The notes under the pieces were generated by a model that was given only the letters and a program-made list of their open reading frames with translations, had not been told where the DNA came from and searched no databases. Positions 1 through 7,549 of a stretch of 19,543 nucleotides of DNA are shown piece after piece (within the stretch, counting starts at the first letter, position 1; every line of letters starts with the position of its first letter). Location of the stretch: positions 1 through 19,543 of the forward strand of contig CAZHSC010000069.1 in NCBI GenBank assembly GCA_964534995.1, in the 5' to 3' direction. A program made the position numbers and the translations under genes. Source of the DNA: JAJTFW01 sp964534995. GTDB taxonomy: Bacteria; Bacteroidota; Bacteroidia; AKYH767-A; OLB10.

Positions 1-454
1 GCGGATCCCCTAGCAGGGCCTGTGCGATACCAAAACGCTGCTTCATACCTCCCGAAAACCCCCCAAGTGCCTTTTTCCTCACATCCCATAAATTCACCCT
101 TTTTAAAAGATCATCCACAAGTTCTTTCCTGTTCTGTTCTATTCCCTTCAACAAGGCGATATGGTCCAACATATCCAGGGCCGTTATTTTCGGATAAACA
201 CCAAATTCCTGAGGTAAATAACCTAATACCTTACGAAGTGCCATTTTATCCGTCAGCACATCCAACTCCCCAAGCCGGATACTGCCCTCATCGGGTTCCT
301 GCAAAGTGGCAATGGTTCGCATCAGGGTGGATTTCCCGGCTCCATTGGGACCCAACAAACCATACATTCCTTTTGGAATAGTTAAACTGACATCCTGAAG
401 GGCTTTTACGCCATTGGAATAAGTTTTTGAAAGATGTTGAATGATAAGCTCCAT
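1..454 (-). CDS. ABC transporter ATP-binding protein (5' part; gene runs off the left edge)
   Basis: This is the ATP-hydrolysing subunit of an ABC transporter, expected to sit on the cytoplasmic face of the membrane with a permease partner outside the window. The reading frame opens at an ATG at 454 and stays open to position 2, giving 151 residues; about half or more of a typical family member is visible. The Walker A motif GPNGAGKST is at residues 35-43, the Q-loop glutamine follows at residue 82 (LPQEFG), and the ABC signature FSGGMKQR is at residues 133-140. Walker B and the switch histidine lie beyond the edge. The style resembles Bacteroidota ABC-2-type exporter ATPases, including GldA-like proteins, but the visible part does not separate these subfamilies. 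The gene lies downstream of the tmRNA on the same strand, with a strong terminator between them, so it is probably transcribed separately. Confidence 0.93.
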   Translation of the reverse strand, partial: MELIIQHLSKTYSNGVKALQDVSLTIPKGMYGLLGPNGAGKSTLMRTIATLQEPDEGSIRLGELDVLTDKMALRKVLGYLPQEFGVYPKITALDMLDHIALLKGIEQNRKELVDDLLKRVNLWDVRKKALGGFSGGMKQRFGIAQALLGDP

Positions 455-513
455 ACTTAATTATTTCTGATTAAAATTAGTAAATGGAGCTGTATGGACG
501 AGTCTCCTGTTTA

Positions 514-568
514 CTGAAACGTACAAAATCCTGTTTCAGACCTCACAAATTGCCTTCTCAAAATTTGT
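514..568. repeat. Two tandem short inverted repeats between ssrA and the ABC gene
   Basis: Two perfect 7-base inverted repeats lie side by side. The first is ctgaaac at 514-520 with gtttcag at 533-539. The second is acaaatt at 545-551 with aatttgt at 562-568. They sit upstream of the ABC transporter gene on the minus strand and downstream of the tmRNA terminator. They could be operator half-sites or weak RNA hairpins in the leader of the ABC gene. Repeats of this length also arise by chance in AT-rich sequence, so no function is claimed. Confidence 0.3.
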
Positions 569-603
569 CAGTCTGCATCCTCTTTGAAAAAAGGCAAAGT
601 ACC

Positions 604-639
604 GTAAATAAAAAACCCTTCACTGAGCCAGTGAAGGGT
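604..639 (-). terminator. Rho-independent terminator of the tmRNA gene
   Basis: A perfect 10-bp stem, cccttcactg at 616-625 with cagtgaaggg at 629-638, has a 3-base loop and can gain an eleventh A-T pair (615/639). On the minus strand it is followed by a T-rich run at 604-615. It lies six bases past the encoded CCA end of the tmRNA, as expected for its terminator. Confidence 0.85.
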
Positions 640-824
640 GGTATTGGTGGAGCCGGTGGGATTTGAACCCACGTCCAGCCAGGGAATCAACAAGCTTTCT
701 ACATGCTTAGTATCTGCTTGAATTGTAGGGAAGGTTTGCGGTGAGTTACAAACCATCACCTTCCTTAGTTCTTTGATCTTGTTTCACCGTCAGAACTCCG
801 ATGTAACCAGCCTGCCATTATGAT

Positions 825-866
825 GCCCTGATCCTCCGCCCGGCAGGCGGGAGGCAGGGGTAGGGC
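825..866 (-). other. GC-rich nested hairpin inside the tmRNA pseudoknot region
   Basis: An outer stem, gccct at 825-829 with agggc at 862-866, encloses an inner stem: cctccgcc at 833-840 against ggc plus ggagg at 846-854, with one bulged base and a 5-base loop. This stretch is far richer in GC than the rest of the window. By position it corresponds to pseudoknot 3 or the pseudoknot 3/4 region of the tmRNA. It may be an ordinary, stabilised pseudoknot stem or a palindromic insertion tolerated by the RNA. Confidence 0.6.
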
Positions 867-916
867 AGCTCGTCCCGGCTCCTTGAGCCGAAGATTAAGC
901 TAATTCCGCTTCGGAA

Positions 917-946
917 TTAGGCAGCAAGCGCATAGTTGTTTTCGCC
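917..946 (-). other. tmRNA proteolysis-tag reading frame
   Basis: Ten codons on the minus strand encode GENNYALAA and a TAA stop; the resume codon is GGC. The alanine carried by the tmRNA itself precedes this in the finished tag. The C-terminal ALAA is the usual ending recognised by ClpXP-type proteases, and ENNYALAA is typical of Bacteroidota tags. Confidence 0.93.
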
Positions 947-1057
947 ATTTAGACGATCGGATGTGCGTTTAAAGGGACATCATCCATGGCCCTGCATGCT
1001 TACCTGCTTATTACTCCTTCTGTCGATTCCTGTCGACCCCATATGTTAAGAACTGTA

Positions 1058-1065
1058 CAAAGATA
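1058..1065 (-). promoter_or_regulatory. Bacteroidota -7 promoter box for ssrA
   Basis: TATCTTTG on the minus strand matches the Bacteroidota -7 consensus TAnnTTTG exactly. It ends 18 bases before the mature 5' end of the tmRNA, leaving room for a short leader that RNase P would remove. I see no clear TTTG box about 19-25 bases further upstream, so only the -7 element is supported. Confidence 0.55.
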
Positions 1066-1209
1066 TCAAGAAATGTACCAGATTCGTTAACAGTCATTTC
1101 GGCAGTCAAAATTATGGGCTGCTCTGCTCTAATTATCAATAGAGTAGGTAATTCATTTTAAATAAAAAATGTAACCGCTATGCTATTTTATAAAGCAATG
1201 ATCATAAGA

Positions 1210-1902
1210 TTAAAGAATTTTTTTACAAAAGTAATTCCACAGGGGATCCAGTTGCGAGGGTGTTGCGGATATCGCAATTTCATTTCCTGAAACAGGATGA
1301 ATAAACTTTACCTCCCGGGCATGCAGATGTATAGAGCCGTTCTCATTGCTACGGTTAAAGCCATATTTTACATCACCCTTAATTGGACATCCGATGTCAG
1401 CAAGCATCACACGGATCTGGTGATGTCGCCCGGTATGAGGATTGATTTCCAACAGATGGTAAGAATCGGATGAAGCTAACAAGCGGTAATCAAGCGTGCT
1501 TTCCAGTGCTCCCTTTTTAGGTACAGCAGAAGCAAAACTCTTATTCAGCTTTTCATTTTTAACGAGATATCTCATTAAATGATCTTGTGTTTCCGGAGGT
1601 ATGTTTTTTACGATGGCCCAATACGTTTTTTGAATGTCCTTCTCTCTGAAAAGTTTATTCATCCTTTCCAACGCCTTGCTTGTCCTGGCAAAAATCACCA
1701 CTCCGCTCACTGGCCTGTCAATCCGGTGGATCACACCGAGGAATACGGCACCCGGCTTATTGTATTTTTCCTTGATATAGGTTTTAACCTTTTCGCTGAG
1801 AGGTTCATCGCCGGATTTATCACCCTGAACTATGTCGCCATGTTTTTTATTGACAGCAATGATGTGATTATCTTCATACAGTATGTCCAGTTCATCGGCC
1901 AT
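1210..1902 (-). CDS. RluA-family RNA pseudouridine synthase
   Basis: The product should isomerise specific uridines to pseudouridine in rRNA or tRNA in the cytoplasm. From the ATG at 1902 it has 230 residues. The catalytic motif HRIDRPVSGVV is at about residues 59-69, with the likely catalytic aspartate at 62. The second conserved block, NPHTGRHHQIR followed by GCPIKGDVKYG, is at about 154-181. There is no room for an N-terminal S4 RNA-binding domain, so it is the short form, close in size to TruC-type enzymes. The family motif usually has T where V stands in RPVSG. A GTG at 1908 would add two residues; I prefer the ATG. The gene begins just after the panB stop (TAA at 1911-1913), so the two are very likely co-transcribed. 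The RNA target cannot be read from sequence. Confidence 0.9.
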   Translation of the reverse strand: MADELDILYEDNHIIAVNKKHGDIVQGDKSGDEPLSEKVKTYIKEKYNKPGAVFLGVIHRIDRPVSGVVIFARTSKALERMNKLFREKDIQKTYWAIVKNIPPETQDHLMRYLVKNEKLNKSFASAVPKKGALESTLDYRLLASSDSYHLLEINPHTGRHHQIRVMLADIGCPIKGDVKYGFNRSNENGSIHLHAREVKFIHPVSGNEIAISATPSQLDPLWNYFCKKIL

Positions 1903-1910
1903 ATACACAG

Positions 1911-2726
1911 TTAATACTGTTCATGTTCATTGGGAAAATCCTTTGATTTTACATCCGAAATATAATGTTCAACGGAATGCTTGATTTCATCAAAAAGGTT
2001 CATATAGCGCCTTAAAAATCTTGGATTAAAATCCTTATTTATTCCAAGCATGTCATGCAATACCAGCACCTGACCGTCGGTACCCTGGCCGGCACCAATG
2101 CCAATGGTGGGGATTTTTATACTCTGGGATACATCCCGGGCTAGTTTTGCGGGTATCTTCTCCAATACCAATGAAAAACAACCGATACTTTCTAATAATA
2201 AAGCATCCTCCCGTAAACGCGCGGCTTCCGCTTCTTCCTTCGCACGCACTACATACGTACCGAATTTATAGATAGACTGTGGCGTAAGTCCCAAATGTCC
2301 CATAACGGGTACGCCAGCCGACACAATACGTTCAATGGCTTCCTTTACTTCCCGTCCGCCCTCGAGTTTGACCGCATGCGCCCCTGTCTCCTTCATAATA
2401 CGGATGGCTGAATTAAGGGCTTCTTTGGAGTTTCCCTGGTAAGACCCGAAGGGCAGATCCACCACCACCAGCGAACGATGCACTGCCCTGACAACAGAAG
2501 CGGCATGATAGATCATTTGTTCCAGGGTAATCGGAAGCGTGGTTTCATGGCCGGCCATCACATTACTTGCCGAATCCCCCACCAGGATAACATCCATGCC
2601 TGCAGAATCTATGATCCTGGCCATACTGAAATCATAGGCGGTCAACATGGCGATAGGCTCGCCATGTTTTTTCATTTCCAGCAATGTATGCGTGGTGATT
2701 TTTCTGATTTCTCCCTGAGTTGACAT
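1911..2726 (-). CDS. panB: 3-methyl-2-oxobutanoate hydroxymethyltransferase (ketopantoate hydroxymethyltransferase)
   Basis: PanB transfers a hydroxymethyl group from 5,10-methylenetetrahydrofolate to alpha-ketoisovalerate, the first committed step of pantothenate and CoA synthesis in the cytoplasm. The 271-residue length is normal. The TIM-barrel landmarks are present: MLTAYDFSMA (27-36), VGDSASNVMAGH with the metal-binding aspartate at 51, VVVDLPFGSY with the second metal ligand at 90, VKLEGG with a glutamate at 122, MGHLGLTPQ (142-150), and VLEKIP with the putative catalytic glutamate at 189. GIGAGQGTDGQVLVLHDMLG (209-228) completes the signature. The start is the ATG at 2726, preceded by a 33-base gap to the upstream secreted-protein gene. 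The other pantothenate genes are not in the window. Confidence 0.97.
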   Translation of the reverse strand: MSTQGEIRKITTHTLLEMKKHGEPIAMLTAYDFSMARIIDSAGMDVILVGDSASNVMAGHETTLPITLEQMIYHAASVVRAVHRSLVVVDLPFGSYQGNSKEALNSAIRIMKETGAHAVKLEGGREVKEAIERIVSAGVPVMGHLGLTPQSIYKFGTYVVRAKEEAEAARLREDALLLESIGCFSLVLEKIPAKLARDVSQSIKIPTIGIGAGQGTDGQVLVLHDMLGINKDFNPRFLRRYMNLFDEIKHSVEHYISDVKSKDFPNEHEQY

Positions 2727-2759
2727 ATCTTAAAGGATGGACTGAAAGCTAAATTGAAT

Positions 2760-3974
2760 TTAATTTTCCTTGGGTAAGACAAATATTTTTTCTTCTTCCT
2801 TTACGGGTTTGACGGGGGTATTACTATCTTCTTTTTTCATGGTTCCGGCCGGTTCTTTTTTGATAATCGCGTTAAGCACACGGATGGAATCCTTCAATGC
2901 CTGGTTTTGCCTTGCAAATTCATCTGCTTTAAGTTTTTCGGCTTTCAGATTTTTTGAAAGAGAAATAACGACATCACCACTTTCGTTCCCTTTCACCATC
3001 TCTTTATATCTCAGGAGTTCGGCATTTATCAGCAATAATGAATCAAAACTCTTGTCCTGTTGCTTCATTTTTTTATCCAATGCGGCAATTCGCCCTTCAT
3101 AATTTGCCTTCATTTTATGCTGTTCGATTTCAATTCCTCTGAAAGACTCGAGACGTTCCTTTAATTCACCGTTTTCCTTCTCCATTTTGTTAAGCTGAAG
3201 CTTCAACTGTATAAGTGATTCAGCCAATTCAACAATATCTGTTTCCGCTTTCTTATCCGGATCCGATTCATTGATTATATCCGTCGAGAGTTCTTTTTTC
3301 TCATTGGAGAAAAGATACACAAAATCAACTTTTCCTATGGTGCCAGGACCAATAATAAAACCTAAATTACCTGAAGCATATGCATTTTCGATAAAATTCA
3401 ATAATAGTTTTCCATTCAGGTAAAGATCATATTTTCTGTCAAAAGTCCGTACTTCAAAGAGATTGGCCATATTCACCGGTTTCAACAAACTGGACTTCGA
3501 CCATCCTCCCTCTTTAGGATTTCCGGTAAGGTATTCATAACCACTTGATGTAATTTGCCTTAAACGGTACTCTTCTCTCTGATTGATTTCAAAGATAAAA
3601 CCTCCTTTTCCACCAGGCTGAGCCATAAAAATGCAACCAATGCTGCCATCCTCTGAAGCACTTTTAATTAATTTTAAAGAGGTAACAAACTTGAAGGAGC
3701 TGAAGGGTTCATTAAACTCTCCAATGATGGCAAAAGGGGAAATTTTTGATTTGCGATGAAGAATGTATTCCCCTTCCTGCATAATGAATAAATTCTCATT
3801 GGAGGAGATAACCGGCCATTCCCGGGCACTGGAATCAAATGTTTCGCTGTAGAACGAATAGCTGAATGGTACATTCACCAATGGGTGAATGTTTGCCGGT
3901 TTTAACTGGGCATACACCGGAAGTTTTAAAAGTAATACAAAGAGTACATTCAGCAGAGAGCGGTATAGGTGCAT
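2760..3974 (-). CDS. Secreted protein with lectin-like jelly-roll domain and C-terminal coiled coil, function unknown
   Basis: I do not recognise a named family over the full length. From the ATG at 3974 it has 404 residues: a signal peptide at 1-23 (MHLYRSLLNVLFVLLL..VYAQ), then a beta-rich region at about 40-225. Segments such as GGFIFEINQREEYRLRQI and YDLYLNGKLLLNF, followed by a GNLGFIIGPG turn, look like the concanavalin/LamG-like fold also seen in DUF1080 proteins. A charged heptad-rich region at about 245-375 is probably coiled coil, and the tail is rich in Lys, Glu and Pro. I chose 3974 over the longer frame from 4016 because it gives a clean signal peptide and because a -7 box lies at 3992-3999, inside the longer frame. 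An ATG at 3983 is a second option. No T9SS sorting domain is visible. Confidence 0.72.
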   Translation of the reverse strand: MHLYRSLLNVLFVLLLKLPVYAQLKPANIHPLVNVPFSYSFYSETFDSSAREWPVISSNENLFIMQEGEYILHRKSKISPFAIIGEFNEPFSSFKFVTSLKLIKSASEDGSIGCIFMAQPGGKGGFIFEINQREEYRLRQITSSGYEYLTGNPKEGGWSKSSLLKPVNMANLFEVRTFDRKYDLYLNGKLLLNFIENAYASGNLGFIIGPGTIGKVDFVYLFSNEKKELSTDIINESDPDKKAETDIVELAESLIQLKLQLNKMEKENGELKERLESFRGIEIEQHKMKANYEGRIAALDKKMKQQDKSFDSLLLINAELLRYKEMVKGNESGDVVISLSKNLKAEKLKADEFARQNQALKDSIRVLNAIIKKEPAGTMKKEDSNTPVKPVKEEEKIFVLPKEN

Positions 3975-3991
3975 TTTGTACATGTATCGTA

Positions 3992-3999
3992 CAAAGGTA
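3992..3999 (-). promoter_or_regulatory. Candidate -7 promoter box for the secreted coiled-coil protein
   Basis: TACCTTTG on the minus strand matches TAnnTTTG. It would start transcription about 10 bases before the ATG at 3974, giving a very short leader, and it argues against the longer reading frame from 4016. A convincing upstream TTTG box is absent, so confidence is moderate to low. Confidence 0.38.
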
Positions 4000-4154
4000 C
4001 AAAGGGAATCTGACATAGAACCTATTGTTGAATAGTCGATTACAGAATAATCACACTGATTCCTCCCGGAAAAATTCCAAGAAACCAGGCATTAGAAAAC
4101 AGAAACAGGATTCTATTTATTTAACAGGTCATGTGAATTTTGAAGAAAACGGTA

Positions 4155-6506
4155 TCACCGGTTCTTGATGTATTTAACCGTTTCCAGTGTTTTGCCCTCG
4201 CTTATCAATGAAACCAGGTAAATACCAGGTGAAAGTAGGAGAGATCCGTTTAATTCTTTTATACTGTCATTCATGACATCAGAAAACAATAACCTCCCGG
4301 TTATATCCGTCAGTCTTATCAAATATTTCCTGTCTTTTATATACTCATTCAATCTAACGCTGAAGTTACCGTCTCCGGGATTTGGAAACAAGTTAAAAGT
4401 ATTTCCCCTTTCAAGCAATTGAAGTGACTGGGTTCCTTCCGTTATTCTGAAAACATCAAACCCACCTTCCAGGTAATTACCACTGCCTGGTTTATCCGAA
4501 ATATACACATGCAACCTCATATTTGAAGAAGGACTGATAAAATTAGCAATACGATGACTGTTGTTTACCCAGGTTCCTGTACCGGAAATACCCAGGTGAA
4601 TAGACTCAAGTATAACTGAATTGATTCCGTCGCTGATTGATATAAACATTGTATCCCTGTTATTCAGAGGGACATTGCCGGGGCAGGCAAACCACCTGCT
4701 GTAATGGATGTAAGGATCCTGGTAGGTGGTGAGATCAAAAACAGGTGAAACCAATTCAGTGTAGCCGTCATCCACATTGTCGTTACTGGGCGAACCTCCG
4801 GCATTCCCGGTAACAAATGCATATTCACCACAATCTAAACTCTCATCAATACCAGGATTCAGCGGAATGGCACCCAGACTTGTGGCCTCAGGAATTGCCC
4901 GTTCCCAGTCACCATTCAATACAGATGAATTCACAGTCCAGCCAAGATCCGTAATAAAATCATCATAATAGCCGGGAGTCAATGAAAATACCACTGGCGA
5001 CTGACCGGTTACCAATACACTCTGGCAAAAAGAATTATACCCCCATTTGGTGGAGGTTATATCAATCCATCCGCTGCTAAGATTTGAGAAAGTGAAATTT
5101 CCATTCAAATCCGCTATGGTAAACACGGAATTATCACCATCGTCGGCATAAACAGTAGCGGATGGGATCCCTAATCCAGTTATCTGATCGGTAACGGTTC
5201 CCTGGAGGACAAATGGAAGCATTTTAACATCCAAAACAACCAACTGTCCGTTGGCAAAAGACACTCCGGTGAACTGCCGTGTAAAATAACCGGCTTTCCT
5301 GAATTCCACATCATAAACACCGGCTACAGCACAACCTGTTTTATAGTCACCAACAATATTTGTCTTGGTACTTTTTGAAGCAGGATTAATGGAAATGGTG
5401 ACATTGTTTAATGGCAATCCGGTTAGGCTATCCGTTACATTACCTTCCAGGTAACAGGCCCTGACATAATTAGGCTCAAACACGTATACACCACCATCTA
5501 CGTCTGCCACGATGATGTTTCCGCTTGGCAGGTAGGGAGAGGCATCCCAGCATAGAAAAGACCCGGTAGGATAATTGGCAATTTCAATGATATTTTCAGG
5601 CCTGGCGGCATCACAAATTGTCAGTTGGCTTCCATAGGACGGGTTAATAAGAAAATCGTTTAATACCCTTACATTATGCACCTCTTGTGAAGGCATACTA
5701 TCAGTAAAATACTCATCCACCAGTTTAATATTTGAAATATTGCTTACATCAAATGATCCCAGGGGTTTATTATTGAGTTCATCCGTTGTGAAAAGGAACT
5801 GAGAGTTGTCGGAAAGCCAGGTATTATGGCAAAACTGTCCCGGAGTACTCTGTGTGGTAATTAATACAGGGTTCGCCTTATTGGAAATATTGACTACGCT
5901 GAACTGACCGGCATATATTTCGCCCGCCCACAGCGTATCACCGCGGATAAATCCATCGTGTATATAATTCTGCGTATACATACCCACATATGTCGGGTTC
6001 CATGGATCCGCAAGGTCTAATATAACAGCGCCACCATTTGCAAGCCCTCCTCCGGTACCAAAAACATAAGCATAGCCATCCGTTACCGCTATGGTATGTG
6101 CCGAATTGAGCTGATTGGCAATCGCGCCGTCACCATACCAGTGTTTCGAATGAATTGAATCGGGTAAATCACTTAAGTCAATGATGATTAACCCTCCGCC
6201 TCCTTCGGAAACGGCATATGCATACGAGTCATAGGTTTTTATTTCGCGCCATAAACTGCTTTGACCTGCCAGGGCGGGAACAGAAAATACTTCCACCGGA
6301 TTGGTAGCAAGGGTAACATCGACTATGGCCACCCGGTCATCAACACCAACAAGAGCGTATTCATTGCCAAGAGAATCCACATAATGCCAAATACCCGCAC
6401 AAGTGTTATTGGGATAAGGAAGATGGCCTTTCAGCGTTAAATTAAATTGCGCATATGCATAGTTTTGCAATACGATCATAAGCAGGAGACCGAATATTTT
6501 TTTCAT
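4155..6506 (-). CDS. Large secreted protein: beta-propeller (choice-of-anchor B type), carboxypeptidase-regulatory repeats and T9SS type A sorting domain
   Basis: This 783-residue protein is predicted to cross the outer membrane by the type IX secretion system. The ATG at 6506 starts a clear signal peptide (MKKIFGLLLMIVLQNYAYAQ). Residues of about 22-350 hold repeated LVIVD-like blades (VAIVDVTLATNPVEV, GLIIIDLSDL, GAVILDLADPWNPTYVG, FSVVNISNKANPVLI), typical of choice-of-anchor B proteins. Two carboxypeptidase-regulatory-like domains follow at about 350-430 and 434-510 (GNVTDSLTGLPLNNVTI; GTVTDQITGLGIPSATV). A jelly-roll, choice-of-anchor J or MAM-like domain lies at about 510-690. The C-terminus from about 700 has NLFPNPGDGNFSVRL, DITGRLLFS and LSPGIYLVSL, a standard T9SS type A signal. 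No catalytic motif is apparent, so an adhesive or substrate-binding surface role is more likely than an enzyme. The gene stands alone, with 138 and 152 bases on either side. Confidence 0.9.
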   Translation of the reverse strand: MKKIFGLLLMIVLQNYAYAQFNLTLKGHLPYPNNTCAGIWHYVDSLGNEYALVGVDDRVAIVDVTLATNPVEVFSVPALAGQSSLWREIKTYDSYAYAVSEGGGGLIIIDLSDLPDSIHSKHWYGDGAIANQLNSAHTIAVTDGYAYVFGTGGGLANGGAVILDLADPWNPTYVGMYTQNYIHDGFIRGDTLWAGEIYAGQFSVVNISNKANPVLITTQSTPGQFCHNTWLSDNSQFLFTTDELNNKPLGSFDVSNISNIKLVDEYFTDSMPSQEVHNVRVLNDFLINPSYGSQLTICDAARPENIIEIANYPTGSFLCWDASPYLPSGNIIVADVDGGVYVFEPNYVRACYLEGNVTDSLTGLPLNNVTISINPASKSTKTNIVGDYKTGCAVAGVYDVEFRKAGYFTRQFTGVSFANGQLVVLDVKMLPFVLQGTVTDQITGLGIPSATVYADDGDNSVFTIADLNGNFTFSNLSSGWIDITSTKWGYNSFCQSVLVTGQSPVVFSLTPGYYDDFITDLGWTVNSSVLNGDWERAIPEATSLGAIPLNPGIDESLDCGEYAFVTGNAGGSPSNDNVDDGYTELVSPVFDLTTYQDPYIHYSRWFACPGNVPLNNRDTMFISISDGINSVILESIHLGISGTGTWVNNSHRIANFISPSSNMRLHVYISDKPGSGNYLEGGFDVFRITEGTQSLQLLERGNTFNLFPNPGDGNFSVRLNEYIKDRKYLIRLTDITGRLLFSDVMNDSIKELNGSLLLSPGIYLVSLISEGKTLETVKYIKNR

Positions 6507-6530
6507 TTTATAACACGGTTATTTGTTAAA

Positions 6531-6538
6531 CAAATTTA
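6531..6538 (-). promoter_or_regulatory. Candidate -7 promoter box for the T9SS cargo gene
   Basis: TAAATTTG on the minus strand matches TAnnTTTG and ends 24 bases before the ATG at 6506. A TTTG lies 12 bases further upstream, which is closer than the usual 17-23 base spacing, so only the -7 element is supported. Confidence 0.38.
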
Positions 6539-6658
6539 CAGCTAATACTACAAACTGTAACCGCATGCACAAAAGAAAATCACATAATAATGTAAAAATT
6601 CAGGAGCTGGCAAAATCAACCTTTAAAACATCTTCAATTAAATGAATAAAATACAGAC

Positions 6659-7549
6659 TTATTTTATTTGTTCTGTTAAACGGCTGATACGTTGAGACAG
6701 TTGTTTTGAAATATTAACCAGCGGCAATCGAACGGTATCCTCTGAAATTTCGAGTTGTTTAAGCACATTTTTAATACCTGACGGGCTCCCTTCCGCAAAT
6801 AACAATGGGATCAGAGAAAACACTTCATAATGCAGTTGCCGGGCCTTTTTAAATTCATTTTTAAGTGACAATCTTACCATTTCGGAAAAGAGCCTGGGGT
6901 ATGCGTTAGCCACCACTGAAATTACACCATCAGCTCCGGCGGCAATAAGGGGCAGGGTAATGCCATCGTCTCCTGAAATGACCAGGAATCCGGATGGCCT
7001 TTCTTTGATTATGGACATTATCTGCTCCATATTGCCACTGGCCTCCTTGACTCCAATAACATTTGAAGAGGAATGGGCAATCTCCAGGGTAGTTTCAGCC
7101 AGAATATTTGACCCTGTCCTCCCCGGTACATTGTATATAATCAAAGGAACAGGTGACTCTTCCGCGATTACCTTATAATGTTGGATGATACCCTTTTGTG
7201 AGGGTTTGTTATAATAGGGCGACACAGAAAGTATTGCTGAAATCCCATCAAACTCCAGGCCTCGCAGTTGCTGAAGAATGTCCTGCGTATTATTACCCCC
7301 AAGTCCGAGGACTACGGGCAAGCGACCGGCATTGGATTCAAGAACGCAATCCACAACAGCCTTCTTTTCATCGCTGTTCAAAGTGACACTCTCTCCGGTT
7401 GTACCCAAGGAAACCAGGTATTCACACTTACCCTTTATGATATGTTCAACCAGTTTGCCCAGCGATTTAAAATCTACGCTTCCGTTTTTATGAAAAGGGG
7501 TCACCAGGGCTACACCGGTACCCGACAATTTTTTACTTACTGTGTTCAT
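6659..7549 (-). CDS. dapA: 4-hydroxy-tetrahydrodipicolinate synthase
   Basis: DapA condenses pyruvate with aspartate semialdehyde, the first step dedicated to diaminopimelate and lysine, and so feeds cell-wall synthesis. At 296 residues it has the usual length. Key motifs are GTTGE (49-53) with the active-site threonines, PYYNKP (111-116), YNVPGRTG (139-146) with the catalytic tyrosine 139 and the substrate-binding arginine 144, and GVKEASGN (166-173) with Schiff-base lysine 168. GDDG (193-196) and AGADGVISV (204-212) also fit. The ATG at 7549 lies inside the 3' end of the upstream DUF6913-like gene: the two overlap by 17 bases in different frames, which suggests translational coupling. Related lyases such as NanA share the fold, but the GTTGE block and tyrosine/arginine pattern fit DapA best. 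Confidence 0.95.
   Translation of the reverse strand: MNTVSKKLSGTGVALVTPFHKNGSVDFKSLGKLVEHIIKGKCEYLVSLGTTGESVTLNSDEKKAVVDCVLESNAGRLPVVLGLGGNNTQDILQQLRGLEFDGISAILSVSPYYNKPSQKGIIQHYKVIAEESPVPLIIYNVPGRTGSNILAETTLEIAHSSSNVIGVKEASGNMEQIMSIIKERPSGFLVISGDDGITLPLIAAGADGVISVVANAYPRLFSEMVRLSLKNEFKKARQLHYEVFSLIPLLFAEGSPSGIKNVLKQLEISEDTVRLPLVNISKQLSQRISRLTEQIK

Larger units (their letters stand above)
645..1040 (-). ncRNA. ssrA: Transfer-messenger RNA (tmRNA)
   Basis: tmRNA rescues stalled ribosomes by acting first as alanyl-tRNA and then as a short mRNA that adds a degradation tag. The molecule is about 396 nt. The 5' end GGGGUCG (from 1040) pairs with CGGCUCC near the 3' end to make a 7-bp acceptor stem with two G-U pairs. 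An A discriminator and a genome-encoded CCA follow (645-647). The T arm has a GTGGG/CCCAC stem with loop TTCAAAT. The tag frame at 946-917 reads GENNYALAA then TAA. Its stop codon lies in a perfect 9-bp hairpin, ctaattccg/cggaattag (900-920), which matches helix 5 of known tmRNAs. A further stem, cggctc/gagccg (876-890), fits pseudoknot 2. A GC-rich hairpin occupies the later pseudoknot region (825-866). Both ends lie on one continuous strand, so this is the one-piece form. Confidence 0.95.

Noticed and set aside
484..666. Plus-strand open frame of 60 codons
   Set aside because: It runs through two inverted repeats, the tmRNA terminator and the 3' end of tmRNA, with no protein-like features.
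645..720. Possible stand-alone tRNA (T arm and acceptor end)
   Set aside because: The T arm and CCA belong to the tmRNA; there is no anticodon arm, and the matching 5' acceptor strand is almost 400 bases away.
568..759. Minus-strand open frame of 63 codons
   Set aside because: It lies within the 3' part of the tmRNA and its terminator; the RNA structure explains the sequence.
1140..1209. Possible terminator after the pseudouridine synthase gene
   Set aside because: A T-run is present at about 1165-1173 (minus strand), but the nearby stem tgctttataaaatagca pairs poorly and is not adjacent to it.
1579..1914. Plus-strand open frame of 111 codons opposite the pseudouridine synthase
   Set aside because: It is a shadow of a well-supported minus-strand gene and its translation looks like no natural protein.
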